Assembly (NCBI GenBank): GCA_015234425.1
Contig: JADGNE010000074.1
Location: 1 to 64,000 of the forward strand
Length of the DNA stretch: 64,000 nt
Direction of reading: 5' to 3'
DNA from: Devosia sp.
Lineage (GTDB): Bacteria; Pseudomonadota; Alphaproteobacteria; Rhizobiales; Devosiaceae
Below, piece after piece: positions 26,812-36,138 of this stretch. The position numbers were made by a program, and so were the translations under genes. Numbering within the stretch: position 1 is the first letter of the stretch; every line of letters begins with the position of its first letter. The notes under the pieces were generated by a model. That model did not search any database. It was not told the origin of the DNA and saw only the letters and a list, made by a program, of their open reading frames with translations.

Positions 26812-27597
26812 TTACCAGTCGAGCACGCCGGCACCACGGAAAATTGCGTCGAAGGCGGGGGCGAAGGCGCGGTCCTCAGCGCCATGCAGCGGACGGCTGG
26901 CCAGAAGCGTCAGCGGCGCGCGCGACCCCTTTATCCCGCGCACGAGAATACGGCTCGCCGGCTGGTTTGGTCGCGGCGTCAGCGGCAGGATGGTGATGGC
27001 GCCGAAGCGCGGCGTGAAGGCGGCCAGCAAGGCCGCCAGCCCGGCTGCCGGATAGATGAAGATGATCTCGCCCCCGGCCTTGGCGGCTCCCGCGGCACAG
27101 CGCAGCCAGGTCTCGAGCTTATCGGCAGGCATGTGGCGCGCATCGGCGCGGCTGTCGTTCGGGGCCAGCGTGCCCTGACCCGCGCCGAAGAACGGCGGGT
27201 TGGCGATGATGGCGTCGTAGTAATTGTCGAGCAGCCCGGCCTCTCGCCGCAGCGCCGGCTTTTCGAGGATATCGACCCCCAGAACATTGGCGCGGCAGGC
27301 TAGACCGTTCTCGTCAATGTTGCGACGCGCCAGGTGCGCGGTGTCGTCGTGGCGCTCGACCATAGTGGCAGTGCCGGTGAGGCCGAGAGAGAGCGAGACA
27401 AGCGAAGCCGTGCCCACGCCGGCGCCCAGATCGAGCAAATTCCTCGTGTCCCGGCCGATGGCAGCGCCGAGCAGCACCGAGTCGAGCCCGGCCCGAAAGC
27501 CGTGGCTGGGCTGCGACACAATGAGCCTGCCGCCTAAAAAGGCGTCGCGCGTTATGGTTTGGTGTTTTACAAACGGATTGGGCTGGTCTAGGGACAT
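26812..27597 (-). CDS. tRNA1(Val) A37 N6-methyltransferase-like SAM-dependent methyltransferase
   Basis: A 261-residue class I methyltransferase. SAM-binding motif I is LLDLGAGVGTASL, and the amino-group methylation signature is IANPPFF, as in TrmN6/YfiC-type enzymes. The N terminus shows DAFLGGRLIVSQPSHGFRAG, also typical. The likely substrate is adenine in tRNA, but this is inference from family. The ATG at 27595-27597 removes an in-frame extension that would overlap the divergent polyprenyl synthase. Confidence 0.85.
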   Translation of the reverse strand: MSLDQPNPFVKHQTITRDAFLGGRLIVSQPSHGFRAGLDSVLLGAAIGRDTRNLLDLGAGVGTASLVSLSLGLTGTATMVERHDDTAHLARRNIDENGLACRANVLGVDILEKPALRREAGLLDNYYDAIIANPPFFGAGQGTLAPNDSRADARHMPADKLETWLRCAAGAAKAGGEIIFIYPAAGLAALLAAFTPRFGAITILPLTPRPNQPASRILVRGIKGSRAPLTLLASRPLHGAEDRAFAPAFDAIFRGAGVLDW

Positions 27598-27688
27598 CGC
27601 ACCCGGATGGCTGGTTCCGCGCGACCATATATGCGCGGGCGTGGCAGGCTCAACCCGTTTTGCCGCTGCGCCCAAAAAGAGGACGGTA

Positions 27689-28708
27689 ATGGCGGTCTCT
27701 GTTCTGACCCAGACGAAGCAGGCTGAAACGACCAATGCGGTCGATCGGCTTTTGGCGGCAACGGCCGAGGATATGGCGCAGGTCAACGCGCTGATCCTGA
27801 GCCGTGCGGAATCGCATGTCGATATGGTGCCCGAACTGGCCCGCTATCTCATCGAGAGCGGCGGCAAGCGGTTGCGCCCGATGCTGACCGTCGCCGCGTC
27901 CATCCTCTTCGGTCGTGGCAAGGGCAGCGCCATCAATTTCGCCGCCGCCGTCGAGTTCATGCACAATGCGACGCTCCTTCATGACGATGTCGTGGACGAG
28001 AGCGACATGCGCCGCGGCAAGCCTGCGGCCCGCATGGTATGGGGCAACAAGGCGTCCATTCTCGTGGGGGATTTCCTCCTCGGCCAGGCTTTCATGATGA
28101 TGGTGGAAACCGGCGACATCGATGCGCTGGGCGTGCTGTCGGCCGCGTCGGCGATGATGGCCGAGGGCGAGGTGTTCCAGCTGGCCAAGACCGGCGACCT
28201 CACCACCACCGAAGCCGATTATGCCGAAGTGATCCGCGCCAAGACGGCCGTGCTGTTCAAGGCGGCCTGCGAAGTGGGCGCCATGTCGGGCGGCGCTGAC
28301 GCGGCCGGACGCGAAGCGCTGGCGCAATATGGCATCGAGCTCGGCAACGCCTTCCAGCTCGTCGACGATGCGCTCGACTACGGCGGGCAGACCGGCACGC
28401 TGGGCAAGAATGTCGGCGACGATCTGCGCGAGGGCAAAATGACCCTCCCGGTGATCCTGGCGCTGGCCGAAGGCACGGAAGCCGAACGCGCCATCATCGC
28501 CTCGGCTCTGGGCAATATGGACGCCAGTGACCTCGAAGTGAGCCAGGTGGTCGCGATCTTTACGCGCTACAACACGCTCAAGCGCACGCTCGACAAGGCC
28601 CATGCCCACGCCGACGCGGCCATTGCCGCGCTCGCCCCCCTGCCCGACAGCGATATGAAGACCATTCTCGCTGACGTGGTGCGCCACAGCGTCGGCCGCG
28701 CGTCGTAG
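27689..28708 (+). CDS. polyprenyl (octaprenyl/decaprenyl-type) diphosphate synthase
   Basis: A 339-residue trans-prenyltransferase that builds the ubiquinone side chain by adding IPP units to an allylic diphosphate. The first aspartate-rich motif DDVVD is at residues 99-103 (LLHDDVVDESDMRRG) and the second is QLVDDALDY; the GGKRLRP block at about 58-64 binds IPP. The chain length cannot be given exactly; Q-10 makers in this order carry a decaprenyl type. The ATG at 27689 follows the divergent methyltransferase start by 91 bp. Confidence 0.92.
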   Translation: MAVSVLTQTKQAETTNAVDRLLAATAEDMAQVNALILSRAESHVDMVPELARYLIESGGKRLRPMLTVAASILFGRGKGSAINFAAAVEFMHNATLLHDDVVDESDMRRGKPAARMVWGNKASILVGDFLLGQAFMMMVETGDIDALGVLSAASAMMAEGEVFQLAKTGDLTTTEADYAEVIRAKTAVLFKAACEVGAMSGGADAAGREALAQYGIELGNAFQLVDDALDYGGQTGTLGKNVGDDLREGKMTLPVILALAEGTEAERAIIASALGNMDASDLEVSQVVAIFTRYNTLKRTLDKAHAHADAAIAALAPLPDSDMKTILADVVRHSVGRAS

Positions 28709-28739
28709 GTTTTTAGTTTTTGGTACCGGTGCGTGTGAG

Positions 28740-28850
28740 CACCCCCTCCTAGCCTCCCCTGAAGAAGGGGGAGGGACAGATCGCATTCGCACAACTTCAG
28801 AGAGCCCCGATGTGACTCCTCCCCCTTTCAGGGGGAGGTTGGGTGGGGGT
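28740..28850. repeat. compound G/C-rich palindromic repeat (copy 6)
   Basis: Left arm CACCCCCTCCTAGCCTCCCC with an imperfect inner hairpin; right hairpin CCTCCCCCTTTCAGGGGGAGG followed by GGGTGGGGGT. The centre carries AGAGAGCCCCGATG, similar to AGAGCCCCAATGAG in copy 3. It lies between convergent genes. Confidence 0.75.
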
Positions 28851-28857
28851 ATTTGCC

Positions 28858-29733
28858 TCAAACACCCAGGAGCGGAGCAGCGGCCACCCAGTGTTCGGGA
28901 TTGTGGCGGCGCATGATCTGGGCGGCCTCGTGCGCCTGCCCTTCCGTGCCAAAGAGGCCGAAGACCGTGGCGCCGGAACCGGACATGCGCGCCAGAATGC
29001 ATCCTGGCGTCTCGGCCAGCTCCGCGATGATCTCCCCGATGACGGGCACCAGCTTGATCGCCGGCGGCTGCAGATCATTGCGGGTTTCAGCGAGCCAGAG
29101 ACCAAGCTGGGCCGGGCGCGTCAGCGGGCTTGGCAGGGCCGGCAGCGGATAATTGTCGTGGGCATTGAGGCGGCGGAAAATATCGGCCGTCGCCACCGGC
29201 ACCAGCGGGTTGATCAAGACGATGTGCAGCGCCGGAAAATCGGGCAGCGGCGAGAGGATTTCACCCACGCCACGCGCCACCAGCGGCTGGCTGATGAGGC
29301 AGGCAGGCACGTCCGCGCCAAGGCCGGCAGCCAGATCGGAGAGATCGGCAACGGAAAGGTTTTGTCTGCTTATCTGCACTAGAAGTCGCAAGGCGGCCGC
29401 GGCATCGGCCGATCCACCGCCAATGCCGGCAGCCACCGGCAGGTTCTTGACCAGATGGATGTGCAGCCCATCTGGCACCAGCCCCGGCCAGCGTGCCCGG
29501 AAAGCCGTCACCGCCCGCATCACGAGATTGGTGCTGCCCGCTCCAAGGCCCGCAGCGAAGGGACCGGAAATGGTCAGGCTGTCGGTGTCGGCGGGCGTGG
29601 CGGTGAGTTCGTCGGCCAGATCGGCGAAGACGATGAGGCTTTCGAGATCGTGATAGCCATCATCGCGACGACGGGTGACATGCAGCGCCAGATTGATCTT
29701 TGCCGGCGCTGCCTGGGTGGTGGATGGGATCAT
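28858..29733 (-). CDS. ispE: 4-diphosphocytidyl-2-C-methyl-D-erythritol kinase
   Basis: GHMP kinase that phosphorylates CDP-ME in the MEP isoprenoid pathway. The 291-residue protein has Lys12 in the start AKINLALHVT, the ATP-binding GHMP motif LPVAAGIGGGSADAAAAL (from residue 98), and the C-terminal ARMSGSGATVFGLF block. Length is normal. It lies 10 bp downstream of the TPR-protein gene on the minus strand and faces the polyprenyl synthase across a palindromic repeat. Confidence 0.95.
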   Translation of the reverse strand: MIPSTTQAAPAKINLALHVTRRRDDGYHDLESLIVFADLADELTATPADTDSLTISGPFAAGLGAGSTNLVMRAVTAFRARWPGLVPDGLHIHLVKNLPVAAGIGGGSADAAAALRLLVQISRQNLSVADLSDLAAGLGADVPACLISQPLVARGVGEILSPLPDFPALHIVLINPLVPVATADIFRRLNAHDNYPLPALPSPLTRPAQLGLWLAETRNDLQPPAIKLVPVIGEIIAELAETPGCILARMSGSGATVFGLFGTEGQAHEAAQIMRRHNPEHWVAAAPLLGV

Positions 29734-29743
29734 CGGATCGGGA

Positions 29744-31441
29744 CTATTCAGTCTCGTTTTCCGGGGTCAGCCCCTCGGCCAGCTTTGGGCCGGTACGTTC
29801 GGTGACGCGACCATCCTTGTCGACCGCGCGGGCGACATTCCACTGGAAGCGCGCTTCGAGCTTGCGCCCGGCCTTCCAGTAAGCGTCGCCGAGATGGTCA
29901 TTGATCTCGGGGTCGTTGGGCAGCAGCATGACCGCGCGCTCGAGCGTTTCGATCGCTTCGTCGATGCGGCCGAGCTTGTAGAAGGCCCAGCCGAGCGAAT
30001 CGACGATATAGCCATCCTGAGGCTGGGCTTCGACAGCCTTCTCGATCATGCCGAGGGCGCGGTCGAGGTGCATGTCCTTGTCGATCCAGCTGTAGCCGAG
30101 ATAGTTGAGCACCGCAGGCTGATCGGGATTGAGCTCCAGCGCCTTGAGGAAATCTGCCTCGGCCTTGGGCCACTCGTCGCCCCGCTCATAGGCGATGCCG
30201 CGCACGTAATAGTAGCGCCAGTCGGCCGGAGCCTCGCCACCCGAGATCTCGATGCTGCGCGTATAGGCCTCGGCAGCCTCGAGATATTGCTCGTCATAGC
30301 GGAGCATGTCGCCGAGCACCGAGACGGCGTCGAGATCATTGGGATTGGCGGCAATGATATTGCGCAGGCGGCGCAGCGCCTCGGGACGATCGCCAGTGGC
30401 ATCAAGATTCTGGGCGATGCGCACGACGGCAGTCGGCTTGACCGAAGAGGTCACCGGGATGGCGTCATAGATCTTGTTGGCCGCCTCGTGCTGGTCGGCG
30501 TTGTCGAGCAGCTGGCCAACGGCGAGGGCAATGACGTCGGCATTGGGATCGAGATAGAGACCGAGGCGCAGGAAAACCAGCGCCAGGTCCATGCTGCCAT
30601 CACGCGTCAGGGCCGCACCAATACCGTGGAACATTTCGGCGGCGCCGACCTGCACATTGGGGGTGAAGACGCCCGGCTTCTGGCGAGCCTCCACCGTCTC
30701 CTTGACCACGGTGACGACCGGATGGGTCAGGCCCTGTTTTTCGAAGGTGTCAATGACTTCGGCGGCTTCGTCGAATCGGCCGTCATTGGCGAGCATGCGG
30801 GCATAGACTTCGACCATGCGGGCTACATAGGGCTCGTTCTCGAAGGCCTTGGCGGCAAGATCGAGCGCGGTCTCGCGTTCGCCGGCGACTTCGGCCATCA
30901 GCGCACGATGGAAGACGAGGAAATCCTCGAGGCCGGTCTCGCCGAGGGTTTTGAGCAGATCATCTGCCTCGGCATAGCGATTGTCGCCCACCAGAGCCCA
31001 ACCGCGCAGAATGGCGGCGGTAATCCCGGTGAAACTGTCCTGCGAAACCGAGGCGAGCATGCGCTCGGCCGCGCCATAGCGGCGCTCCTTGATCGCTTCG
31101 GAAGCAATGACGAGATCGGCAAGCTCATTGCGCCCGGCGAGGTCGACCAGGTGCTTTGCCACAGAGGCCGCCTGGCCGATCTGCCCGTCCGCCGCATAGG
31201 CGACAAAGGCACGCTCGATGAGCAGCGGATTATCCCAATCGGATTGCGCGGCCTGGGCGAAATAGCGCGCGGCCTCATCGGTGCGCAGCTCCTGCATGGC
31301 CTGCTGGCCGGCCATATAGGAGCCGGAAATGCTGGGCCGGTAGAGCTGGAGCATGTCGAGCGCCGCCAGGGGGTTATTCTGCGCCGCAAGCGGTGCGCTG
31401 AAACCCAACGCCATCAGCGCGGCAAGAAGGGGTCGCGCCAT
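29744..31441 (-). CDS. TPR-repeat periplasmic or envelope protein
   Basis: A 565-residue protein with a signal peptide (first about 20 residues, ending APLAAQNN) and many tetratricopeptide repeats along its length. The clearest units are near residues 335-480, for example PNDLDAVSVLGDMLR, NPDQPAVLNYLGYSW and AQPQDGYIVDSLGWAFYKLGR. No catalytic motif is visible. Such proteins scaffold envelope complexes, and this one is a common neighbour of ispE and ETF-QO in the order. The ATG at 31439-31441 opens the signal peptide; 31486 is an alternative start. Confidence 0.85.
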   Translation of the reverse strand: MARPLLAALMALGFSAPLAAQNNPLAALDMLQLYRPSISGSYMAGQQAMQELRTDEAARYFAQAAQSDWDNPLLIERAFVAYAADGQIGQAASVAKHLVDLAGRNELADLVIASEAIKERRYGAAERMLASVSQDSFTGITAAILRGWALVGDNRYAEADDLLKTLGETGLEDFLVFHRALMAEVAGERETALDLAAKAFENEPYVARMVEVYARMLANDGRFDEAAEVIDTFEKQGLTHPVVTVVKETVEARQKPGVFTPNVQVGAAEMFHGIGAALTRDGSMDLALVFLRLGLYLDPNADVIALAVGQLLDNADQHEAANKIYDAIPVTSSVKPTAVVRIAQNLDATGDRPEALRRLRNIIAANPNDLDAVSVLGDMLRYDEQYLEAAEAYTRSIEISGGEAPADWRYYYVRGIAYERGDEWPKAEADFLKALELNPDQPAVLNYLGYSWIDKDMHLDRALGMIEKAVEAQPQDGYIVDSLGWAFYKLGRIDEAIETLERAVMLLPNDPEINDHLGDAYWKAGRKLEARFQWNVARAVDKDGRVTERTGPKLAEGLTPENETE

Positions 31442-31560
31442 TCGGGTCGAAAGCAGGGTCAATTCGCTCAACTCTCCCATTGCCAATAATGGCAGCCATT
31501 AGGCGGCAAAGATTGTCCGTTTTAGGACTGCGCCGCAAGGTCAGCACGAAAAACTGGTGC

Positions 31561-33213
31561 TCAAATTCCGCTGTAATTGGGCCCGCTGCCGCCTTCGGGC
31601 GGAACCCAGGTGATATTCTGCGCCGGATCCTTGATGTCGCAGGTCTTGCAATGCACGCAATTGGCAGCGTGGATGCGGAAGACGGGCGCGCCATTTTCCT
31701 CGGCCAGTTCATAAACCCCGGCCGGACAATAAAGCGGCGCCGGCTCGCCATAGCGCGGCAGGTTTTCGCGCACGGGGATGGTGGGATCAGCCAGTTTGAG
31801 ATGGATCGGCTGGTCTTCGTCATGGGCCAGATTGGCGAGGAAGACCGAGGAGGCGCGATCGAACGTGGTCTTGCCATCGGGGCGCTGATAGACGCGCGGT
31901 GTCACCGATGCGATCGGCTTGAGTTTTGCCGCATCCGGCGTGTCATTGCGCTGCGTGCCGAACAGCGAAAATTTGAGCAGCGACTGGCACCAGAGATCAA
32001 ACCCGCCGAGACCGGCACCAAGCAATGTGCCGAATCGGCTCCACAGTGGCTTGATGTTGCGGACGCCGACGAGTTCAGCCTCGATGCCGGTTTCGAAGAC
32101 GCGTTCCTGGAGGTTCTCCAGGCGATCGTGCTGGCGACCGGCGGCCACCGCCTCCCCCACCGCATCGGCAGCGCCGATGCCCGAGAGAATGGCATTGTGA
32201 ATGGCCTTCAGGCGCGGGGCGTTCATGAAGCCGGCCGCGCAACCGATCAGCCCACCACCGGCAAAGGCCAGATCTGGCAGCGACTGCCAGCCGCCTGAGG
32301 CCAGAGCCCGCGCGCCGTAGCTGATGCGGGTCGCGCCTTCGAGCAGCGGGGCAATGGACGGATGAGTCTTGAACCGCTGGAACTCGCCAAAGGGCGACAG
32401 CGTGGGATCGGCATAATCGAGATGAACAACGAGGCCGAGATAAAGCTTCCGGTCCTGCGCGTGATAGGCAAAGCCACCGCCGGAGGTGGCATCGTCGAGC
32501 GGGAAACCAAGATAATGATCGACCTTGCCGGGCTGGTGGCGCTCGGCCGGGATCTCCCAGACTTCCTTGATGCCGAGGCCGTATTTTTGCGGGCTCTTGC
32601 CCTCGGCGAGAGCGAACTCGCCAATGATCTTCTTGGCGAGCGAGCCGCGCGCCCCCTCCCCGATCAGCGTATATTTGGCTTCAAGGGCAATGCCCGCCGC
32701 GTGGCCGGGCTTGGGATTGCCCTCCCGATCGAGCCCGAGATCGCCGGTGATGATACCGCGCACGGGGCCATCGCCGTCTCGCAGCACATCAATGGCCGCG
32801 GTCATGGGGAAAATGTCGACGCCAAGCGCTGTTGCTTCCTCGCCCAGCCAGCGCACGAGATCGCCGAGGCTGACAATGACACCGCCCTTGGTGCGCATCT
32901 GCGGCGGGATCAGCGCATGGGGGACGGCAAAATCGCCCTTGCTGGTGAGGAAATGATAGGTGTCCGTCGTCACGTCCGGACCGACGGGAGGGTTTTTCAG
33001 CCGCCAGTCGGGGATCAGCGCGTCGAGACCCACGGGGTCCATGACCGCGCCGGAAAGGATATGGCCACCGATCTCGGCAGCTTTTTCCACAATGGTGACG
33101 GCGATGTCAGGATGGCGCTGCTTGAGGCGAATGGCGGCGGCAAGTCCGGCCGGTCCCGCCCCGACGATCAGCACGTCGGTCGACAGTACCTCGCGATTAC
33201 CGGCCTCTGCCAT
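31561..33213 (-). CDS. electron transfer flavoprotein-ubiquinone oxidoreductase
   Basis: Passes electrons from reduced ETF (fatty acid and amino acid oxidation) to ubiquinone at the inner membrane. The 550-residue protein has the FAD dinucleotide motif GAGPAG at residues 18-23, a ubiquinone/FAD region (HILSGAVMDPVGLDALIPDW), and a C-terminal ferredoxin-like [4Fe-4S] site CVHCKTCDIKDPAQNI. It ends WVPPEGGSGPNYSGI, as in close homologues. The start at 33211-33213 agrees with the family; longer in-frame sequence up to 34044 is antisense to the glycosylase gene and not real. Confidence 0.95.
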   Translation of the reverse strand: MAEAGNREVLSTDVLIVGAGPAGLAAAIRLKQRHPDIAVTIVEKAAEIGGHILSGAVMDPVGLDALIPDWRLKNPPVGPDVTTDTYHFLTSKGDFAVPHALIPPQMRTKGGVIVSLGDLVRWLGEEATALGVDIFPMTAAIDVLRDGDGPVRGIITGDLGLDREGNPKPGHAAGIALEAKYTLIGEGARGSLAKKIIGEFALAEGKSPQKYGLGIKEVWEIPAERHQPGKVDHYLGFPLDDATSGGGFAYHAQDRKLYLGLVVHLDYADPTLSPFGEFQRFKTHPSIAPLLEGATRISYGARALASGGWQSLPDLAFAGGGLIGCAAGFMNAPRLKAIHNAILSGIGAADAVGEAVAAGRQHDRLENLQERVFETGIEAELVGVRNIKPLWSRFGTLLGAGLGGFDLWCQSLLKFSLFGTQRNDTPDAAKLKPIASVTPRVYQRPDGKTTFDRASSVFLANLAHDEDQPIHLKLADPTIPVRENLPRYGEPAPLYCPAGVYELAEENGAPVFRIHAANCVHCKTCDIKDPAQNITWVPPEGGSGPNYSGI

Positions 33214-33279
33214 GGGCAAACATCCTCTTGAGCTGGAGGCGACTGGTCGCCCCGCATGCGGTGTGACATAACAGAGGCC

Positions 33280-34101
33280 ATGTCTCAAGCTCACGCGCTC
33301 AATAACGCCGAACTGCTTTCGGTGCTGGACTGGTATCACGCCGCCGGCGTCGATCTGGCCGTGGGCGAAGATCCGATCGACCGGTTCGCGCAAAAGCCGC
33401 CCGCTGCCAATACTGCTGCGCCGGCCCGGGTCCTGCCTATGCCGGGCGCACCAGCTCCCGCGCCCATTCCTTTGGCCGCCGGCCCCGTTGGCGGGGACCC
33501 CACCGGAGCGCGGGCACTGGCCGCCTCGGCCCAGTCGCTCGATCAACTCCGCTCTATCCTTGAGACCTATGATGGCTGCGGCCTCAAGTTCCGCGCTACC
33601 CAGCTGGTGTTTGCCGACGGCAATCCAGAGGCAAAGATCATGCTGATCGGGGAAGCCCCCGGCGCCGAGGAGGACCGGCAGGGCAAGCCCTTCGTCGGCC
33701 GGTCCGGGCAATTGCTTGATCGCATGCTGGCTGCCATCGGCCTCGATCGCACCAAGGTCTACATTGCCAATTCCGTGCCGTGGCGTCCGCCCGGCAATCG
33801 CGCCCCCTCGCCCGAAGAGATGGAATTGTGCCTGCCGTTCCTCCATCGTCAGGTGGAGCTGGTGGCGCCAAAGCTGGTGGTGACCCTGGGCGGCTCGGCC
33901 ATGCAGACCGTGTTCAAGACCAGTGTCGGCATCATCAAGATGCGCGGCAAATGGGAAGATCTGAGCATCGGCGCCCACGCCACCCACGGCATGCCAACGC
34001 TCCATCCGGCCTATCTCCTGCGCAACCCGGCCGCAAAGCAACAAGCCTGGCGCGACCTGCTCAGCCTCAAGATGAAAATGGACGCGCTGGGGCTCGGTTG
34101 A
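33280..34101 (+). CDS. uracil-DNA glycosylase, family 4-like, with substituted Fe-S ligands
   Basis: A 273-residue glycosylase that should excise uracil from DNA. Motif GEAPGAEED (124-132), [12 protein letters not shown], the [13 protein letters not shown] segment and the HPAYLLRNP block match family 4/UDGa. Family 4 normally uses four cysteines for [4Fe-4S]; here the first is Tyr97, the second Cys100, the third Trp168 and the fourth Cys184, so only two remain. The first 80 residues are proline/alanine-rich linker. The ATG at 33280 is preferred to one at 33256. Divergent from ETF-QO. Confidence 0.87.
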   Translation: MSQAHALNNAELLSVLDWYHAAGVDLAVGEDPIDRFAQKPPAANTAAPARVLPMPGAPAPAPIPLAAGPVGGDPTGARALAASAQSLDQLRSILETYDGCGLKFRATQLVFADGNPEAKIMLIGEAPGAEEDRQGKPFVGRSGQLLDRMLAAIGLDRTKVYIANSVPWRPPGNRAPSPEEMELCLPFLHRQVELVAPKLVVTLGGSAMQTVFKTSVGIIKMRGKWEDLSIGAHATHGMPTLHPAYLLRNPAAKQQAWRDLLSLKMKMDALGLG

Positions 34102-34148
34102 AGCGGACGCTGATAGCCCCTAAATTAGCGTCGATGGAGGACAGCCAG

Positions 34149-34382
34149 ATGTCCAATTCTGCCAAGCGCATCGACGAAGCAAATGAGACGGCAATGCGTG
34201 CAAAGGGCCTGCGGCCAGTGACAATCTGGGTGCCGGACAACACGCAGCCCGGCTTTGCGGAAAAGGCGGCCCAGCAATCCAGACTACTGGCACAGGCCGA
34301 CGCAGACGATCCCACCCTCGACAGTTTTCTCGAAGCGGCGTGGGATGAGATGACCAAAACTACAGACGGTCCCAATCCGTGA
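34149..34382 (+). CDS. MazE-family antitoxin (DUF3018-like)
   Basis: A 77-residue protein, with NETAMRAKGLRPVTIWVPD near residue 11, as in the DUF3018 / MazE-family antitoxins that pair with MazF, and a helical acidic C terminus that would bind the toxin. The ATG at 34149 is 6 bp after GGAGGA; another ATG at 34134 precedes that ribosome site and is less likely. Its stop codon overlaps the GTG start of the toxin gene by 4 bp (GTGA), which couples translation. Confidence 0.8.
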   Translation: MSNSAKRIDEANETAMRAKGLRPVTIWVPDNTQPGFAEKAAQQSRLLAQADADDPTLDSFLEAAWDEMTKTTDGPNP

Positions 34383-34702
34383 AGCGCGGCGACGTAGTGA
34401 TCGTCGCATTGCCAGGCGATCTGGGCAAACCACGTCCAGCGCTGGTGCTTCAATCAGACCTCTACGCAGAGACGTCCAGCGTCACCGTGGTTCCCATCAC
34501 GTCTACGATCATCGCGGGATCGTCGGTCCGGGTCTCCTTGCAACCAACTCGGGAAAACGGTCTCAGAGACGCGTCACAGATCATGACGGACAAGGTGACC
34601 ACAGTCCCCCGCAGCAAGATCGGACAAGTGGCGGGTGCGGTCGACGAAACGACGATGCAGTCCCTCACATCTCGCCTCGCCCTCTTCCTTGGCTTCGTCT
34701 GA
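34379..34702 (+). CDS. MazF/PemK-family toxin endoribonuclease
   Basis: A 107-residue toxin that cleaves mRNA at short sequences. It shows the family blocks KRGDVVIVALPGD, KPRPALVLQ and VVPITST, the conserved TRENGL loop, and MTDKVTTVPRSKIG. GTG start at 34379 overlapping the antitoxin stop. The pair sits between uracil-DNA glycosylase and an MFS gene, positions that are usually filled by other genes, suggesting local insertion. Target sequence is unknown. Confidence 0.85.
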   Translation: MKRGDVVIVALPGDLGKPRPALVLQSDLYAETSSVTVVPITSTIIAGSSVRVSLQPTRENGLRDASQIMTDKVTTVPRSKIGQVAGAVDETTMQSLTSRLALFLGFV

Positions 34703-34812
34703 ACTTTCCGTCCGGCGGAACAGTTTCGGGTCTGTCCATTAAGTTTTGCCGCGCTATTGTCACCTTCAGGTGATTTGCAAAACTACGACTTCATTCAAGA
34801 TCCGAAAGCGCC

Positions 34813-36138
34813 ATGGCTTCCGTCGTCAAGATCTATGCCCTCTTCCTAGGTTCGGCACTGTTGATGTTCGGAGGTGGCCTCCAGGGCCTTCTTCTCTCGG
34901 TCCGTGGCGCCGAGGAGGGCTTCTCCCTTCCGGCGCTGGGCCTGATCGGAACAGGCTGGTCGGTTGGGTTCGTTGCCGGCTCCATCGCGGTGCCGATGAT
35001 CGTGCGAAAAGTGGGCCATATCCGCGCTTTCTCGGTCATGGCGGCGATCGGCACCATCACCATCCTGCTCAACCTCTTGTGGATCAACGACATCGGCTGG
35101 ATCATGATGCGTGCGCTCAGCGGCTTCTGCTTTGCCGGAGCGGCGATGATCGTTGAAAGCTGGCTCAACGAGGTCAGTGACAACAAGAGCCGCGGCACGA
35201 TCTTCTCGATCTATGTCACCATCAACCTTGGCGCCTCGACGCTCGGCCAGATCGCCATGTCGGTCACCGGCACGGCGGGCTATCTGCCCTTCGTCATCGG
35301 CGCCATCAGCTTTATCTGCGCGGTGCTGCCGACCTCGCTGACCTCGAGCCCGCAGCCCCGTCCCCTCGCCTCAGCCAAGCTCGACCTGCCGCTTCTGATC
35401 AAGACCTCGCCGGTTGCCGCCGTCGCCGCCTTCTGCTGCGGCATGGCCAATGGTTCGTTCGGCACGCTGGCGCCGGTCTATGGCTATGAACAGGGGCTCG
35501 ATGCCTCGGGTATCGCCCTGCTCTTCGCCATCGCAGCCATTGCTGGCGCTGTCGGCCAGATCCCCTTCGGCCGCCTCTCGGACAAAATCGATCGCCGTCA
35601 GGTGATGATCGGCCTCGCCAGCGCCGCGGCGGTGGTCGGTCTCCTGGTTGTCCTCATCAACCCGGGCCAGGGCTGGCTGATGTATGTGCTGTTCGCCCTT
35701 TACGGGCTGGCCGCCAATCCGCTCTATCCGATCGCCGTCGCACATGCGAACGACTTTGCGCGCGAGGGCAATTTCGCCAAGATCGCCGGCGGCATGCTGC
35801 TGATCCTTGGCCTCGGCCTTGCCATCGGCCCGCTGATCGCCTCAGTGCTGATGAGCACGATCGCGCCCATGGCGCTGTTCATGGTCACTGCCGTCTTCCA
35901 TGTCGTGGTCGCCATTTTCGCCTTCCTGCGCATGCGGGTCCGCAAGAGCGTCGACGCCGCCGACCGCGCACCGTTCCAGCCCATGGCCAATGACACGCCG
36001 GAATCGGTTGCCATGGATCCGCGCGCCGAGAGCGATCCCGAGGAAGACGACATCATCGTCCGGCACGAGCCGGCGGTGCCTGATGAACTGATCGAAACCC
36101 CTGACGCAGGCAGCCATGTTCAAGACAGACCGGTTTGA
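34813..36138 (+). CDS. MFS transporter
   Basis: A 441-residue major facilitator with about 12 membrane segments (roughly residues 7-400). The intracellular-loop signature is partly kept (GRLSDKIDRRQVM near residue 258). The last 45 residues form a polar, acidic cytosolic tail. The substrate cannot be told; the YcaD-type exporter branch is nearest by eye. A 110-bp gap separates it from mazF. The moaB gene begins before its stop (23-bp overlap), so the two are probably co-translated. Confidence 0.85.
   Translation: MASVVKIYALFLGSALLMFGGGLQGLLLSVRGAEEGFSLPALGLIGTGWSVGFVAGSIAVPMIVRKVGHIRAFSVMAAIGTITILLNLLWINDIGWIMMRALSGFCFAGAAMIVESWLNEVSDNKSRGTIFSIYVTINLGASTLGQIAMSVTGTAGYLPFVIGAISFICAVLPTSLTSSPQPRPLASAKLDLPLLIKTSPVAAVAAFCCGMANGSFGTLAPVYGYEQGLDASGIALLFAIAAIAGAVGQIPFGRLSDKIDRRQVMIGLASAAAVVGLLVVLINPGQGWLMYVLFALYGLAANPLYPIAVAHANDFAREGNFAKIAGGMLLILGLGLAIGPLIASVLMSTIAPMALFMVTAVFHVVVAIFAFLRMRVRKSVDAADRAPFQPMANDTPESVAMDPRAESDPEEDDIIVRHEPAVPDELIETPDAGSHVQDRPV

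Noticed and set aside
29675..31489. Long plus-strand open frame opposite the TPR protein
   Set aside because: Antisense of a gene with a signal peptide and TPR units; no recognisable features.
33214..34044. N-terminal extension of ETF-QO on the minus strand
   Set aside because: Open frame only; it is antisense to the uracil-DNA glycosylase and unlike the family N terminus.
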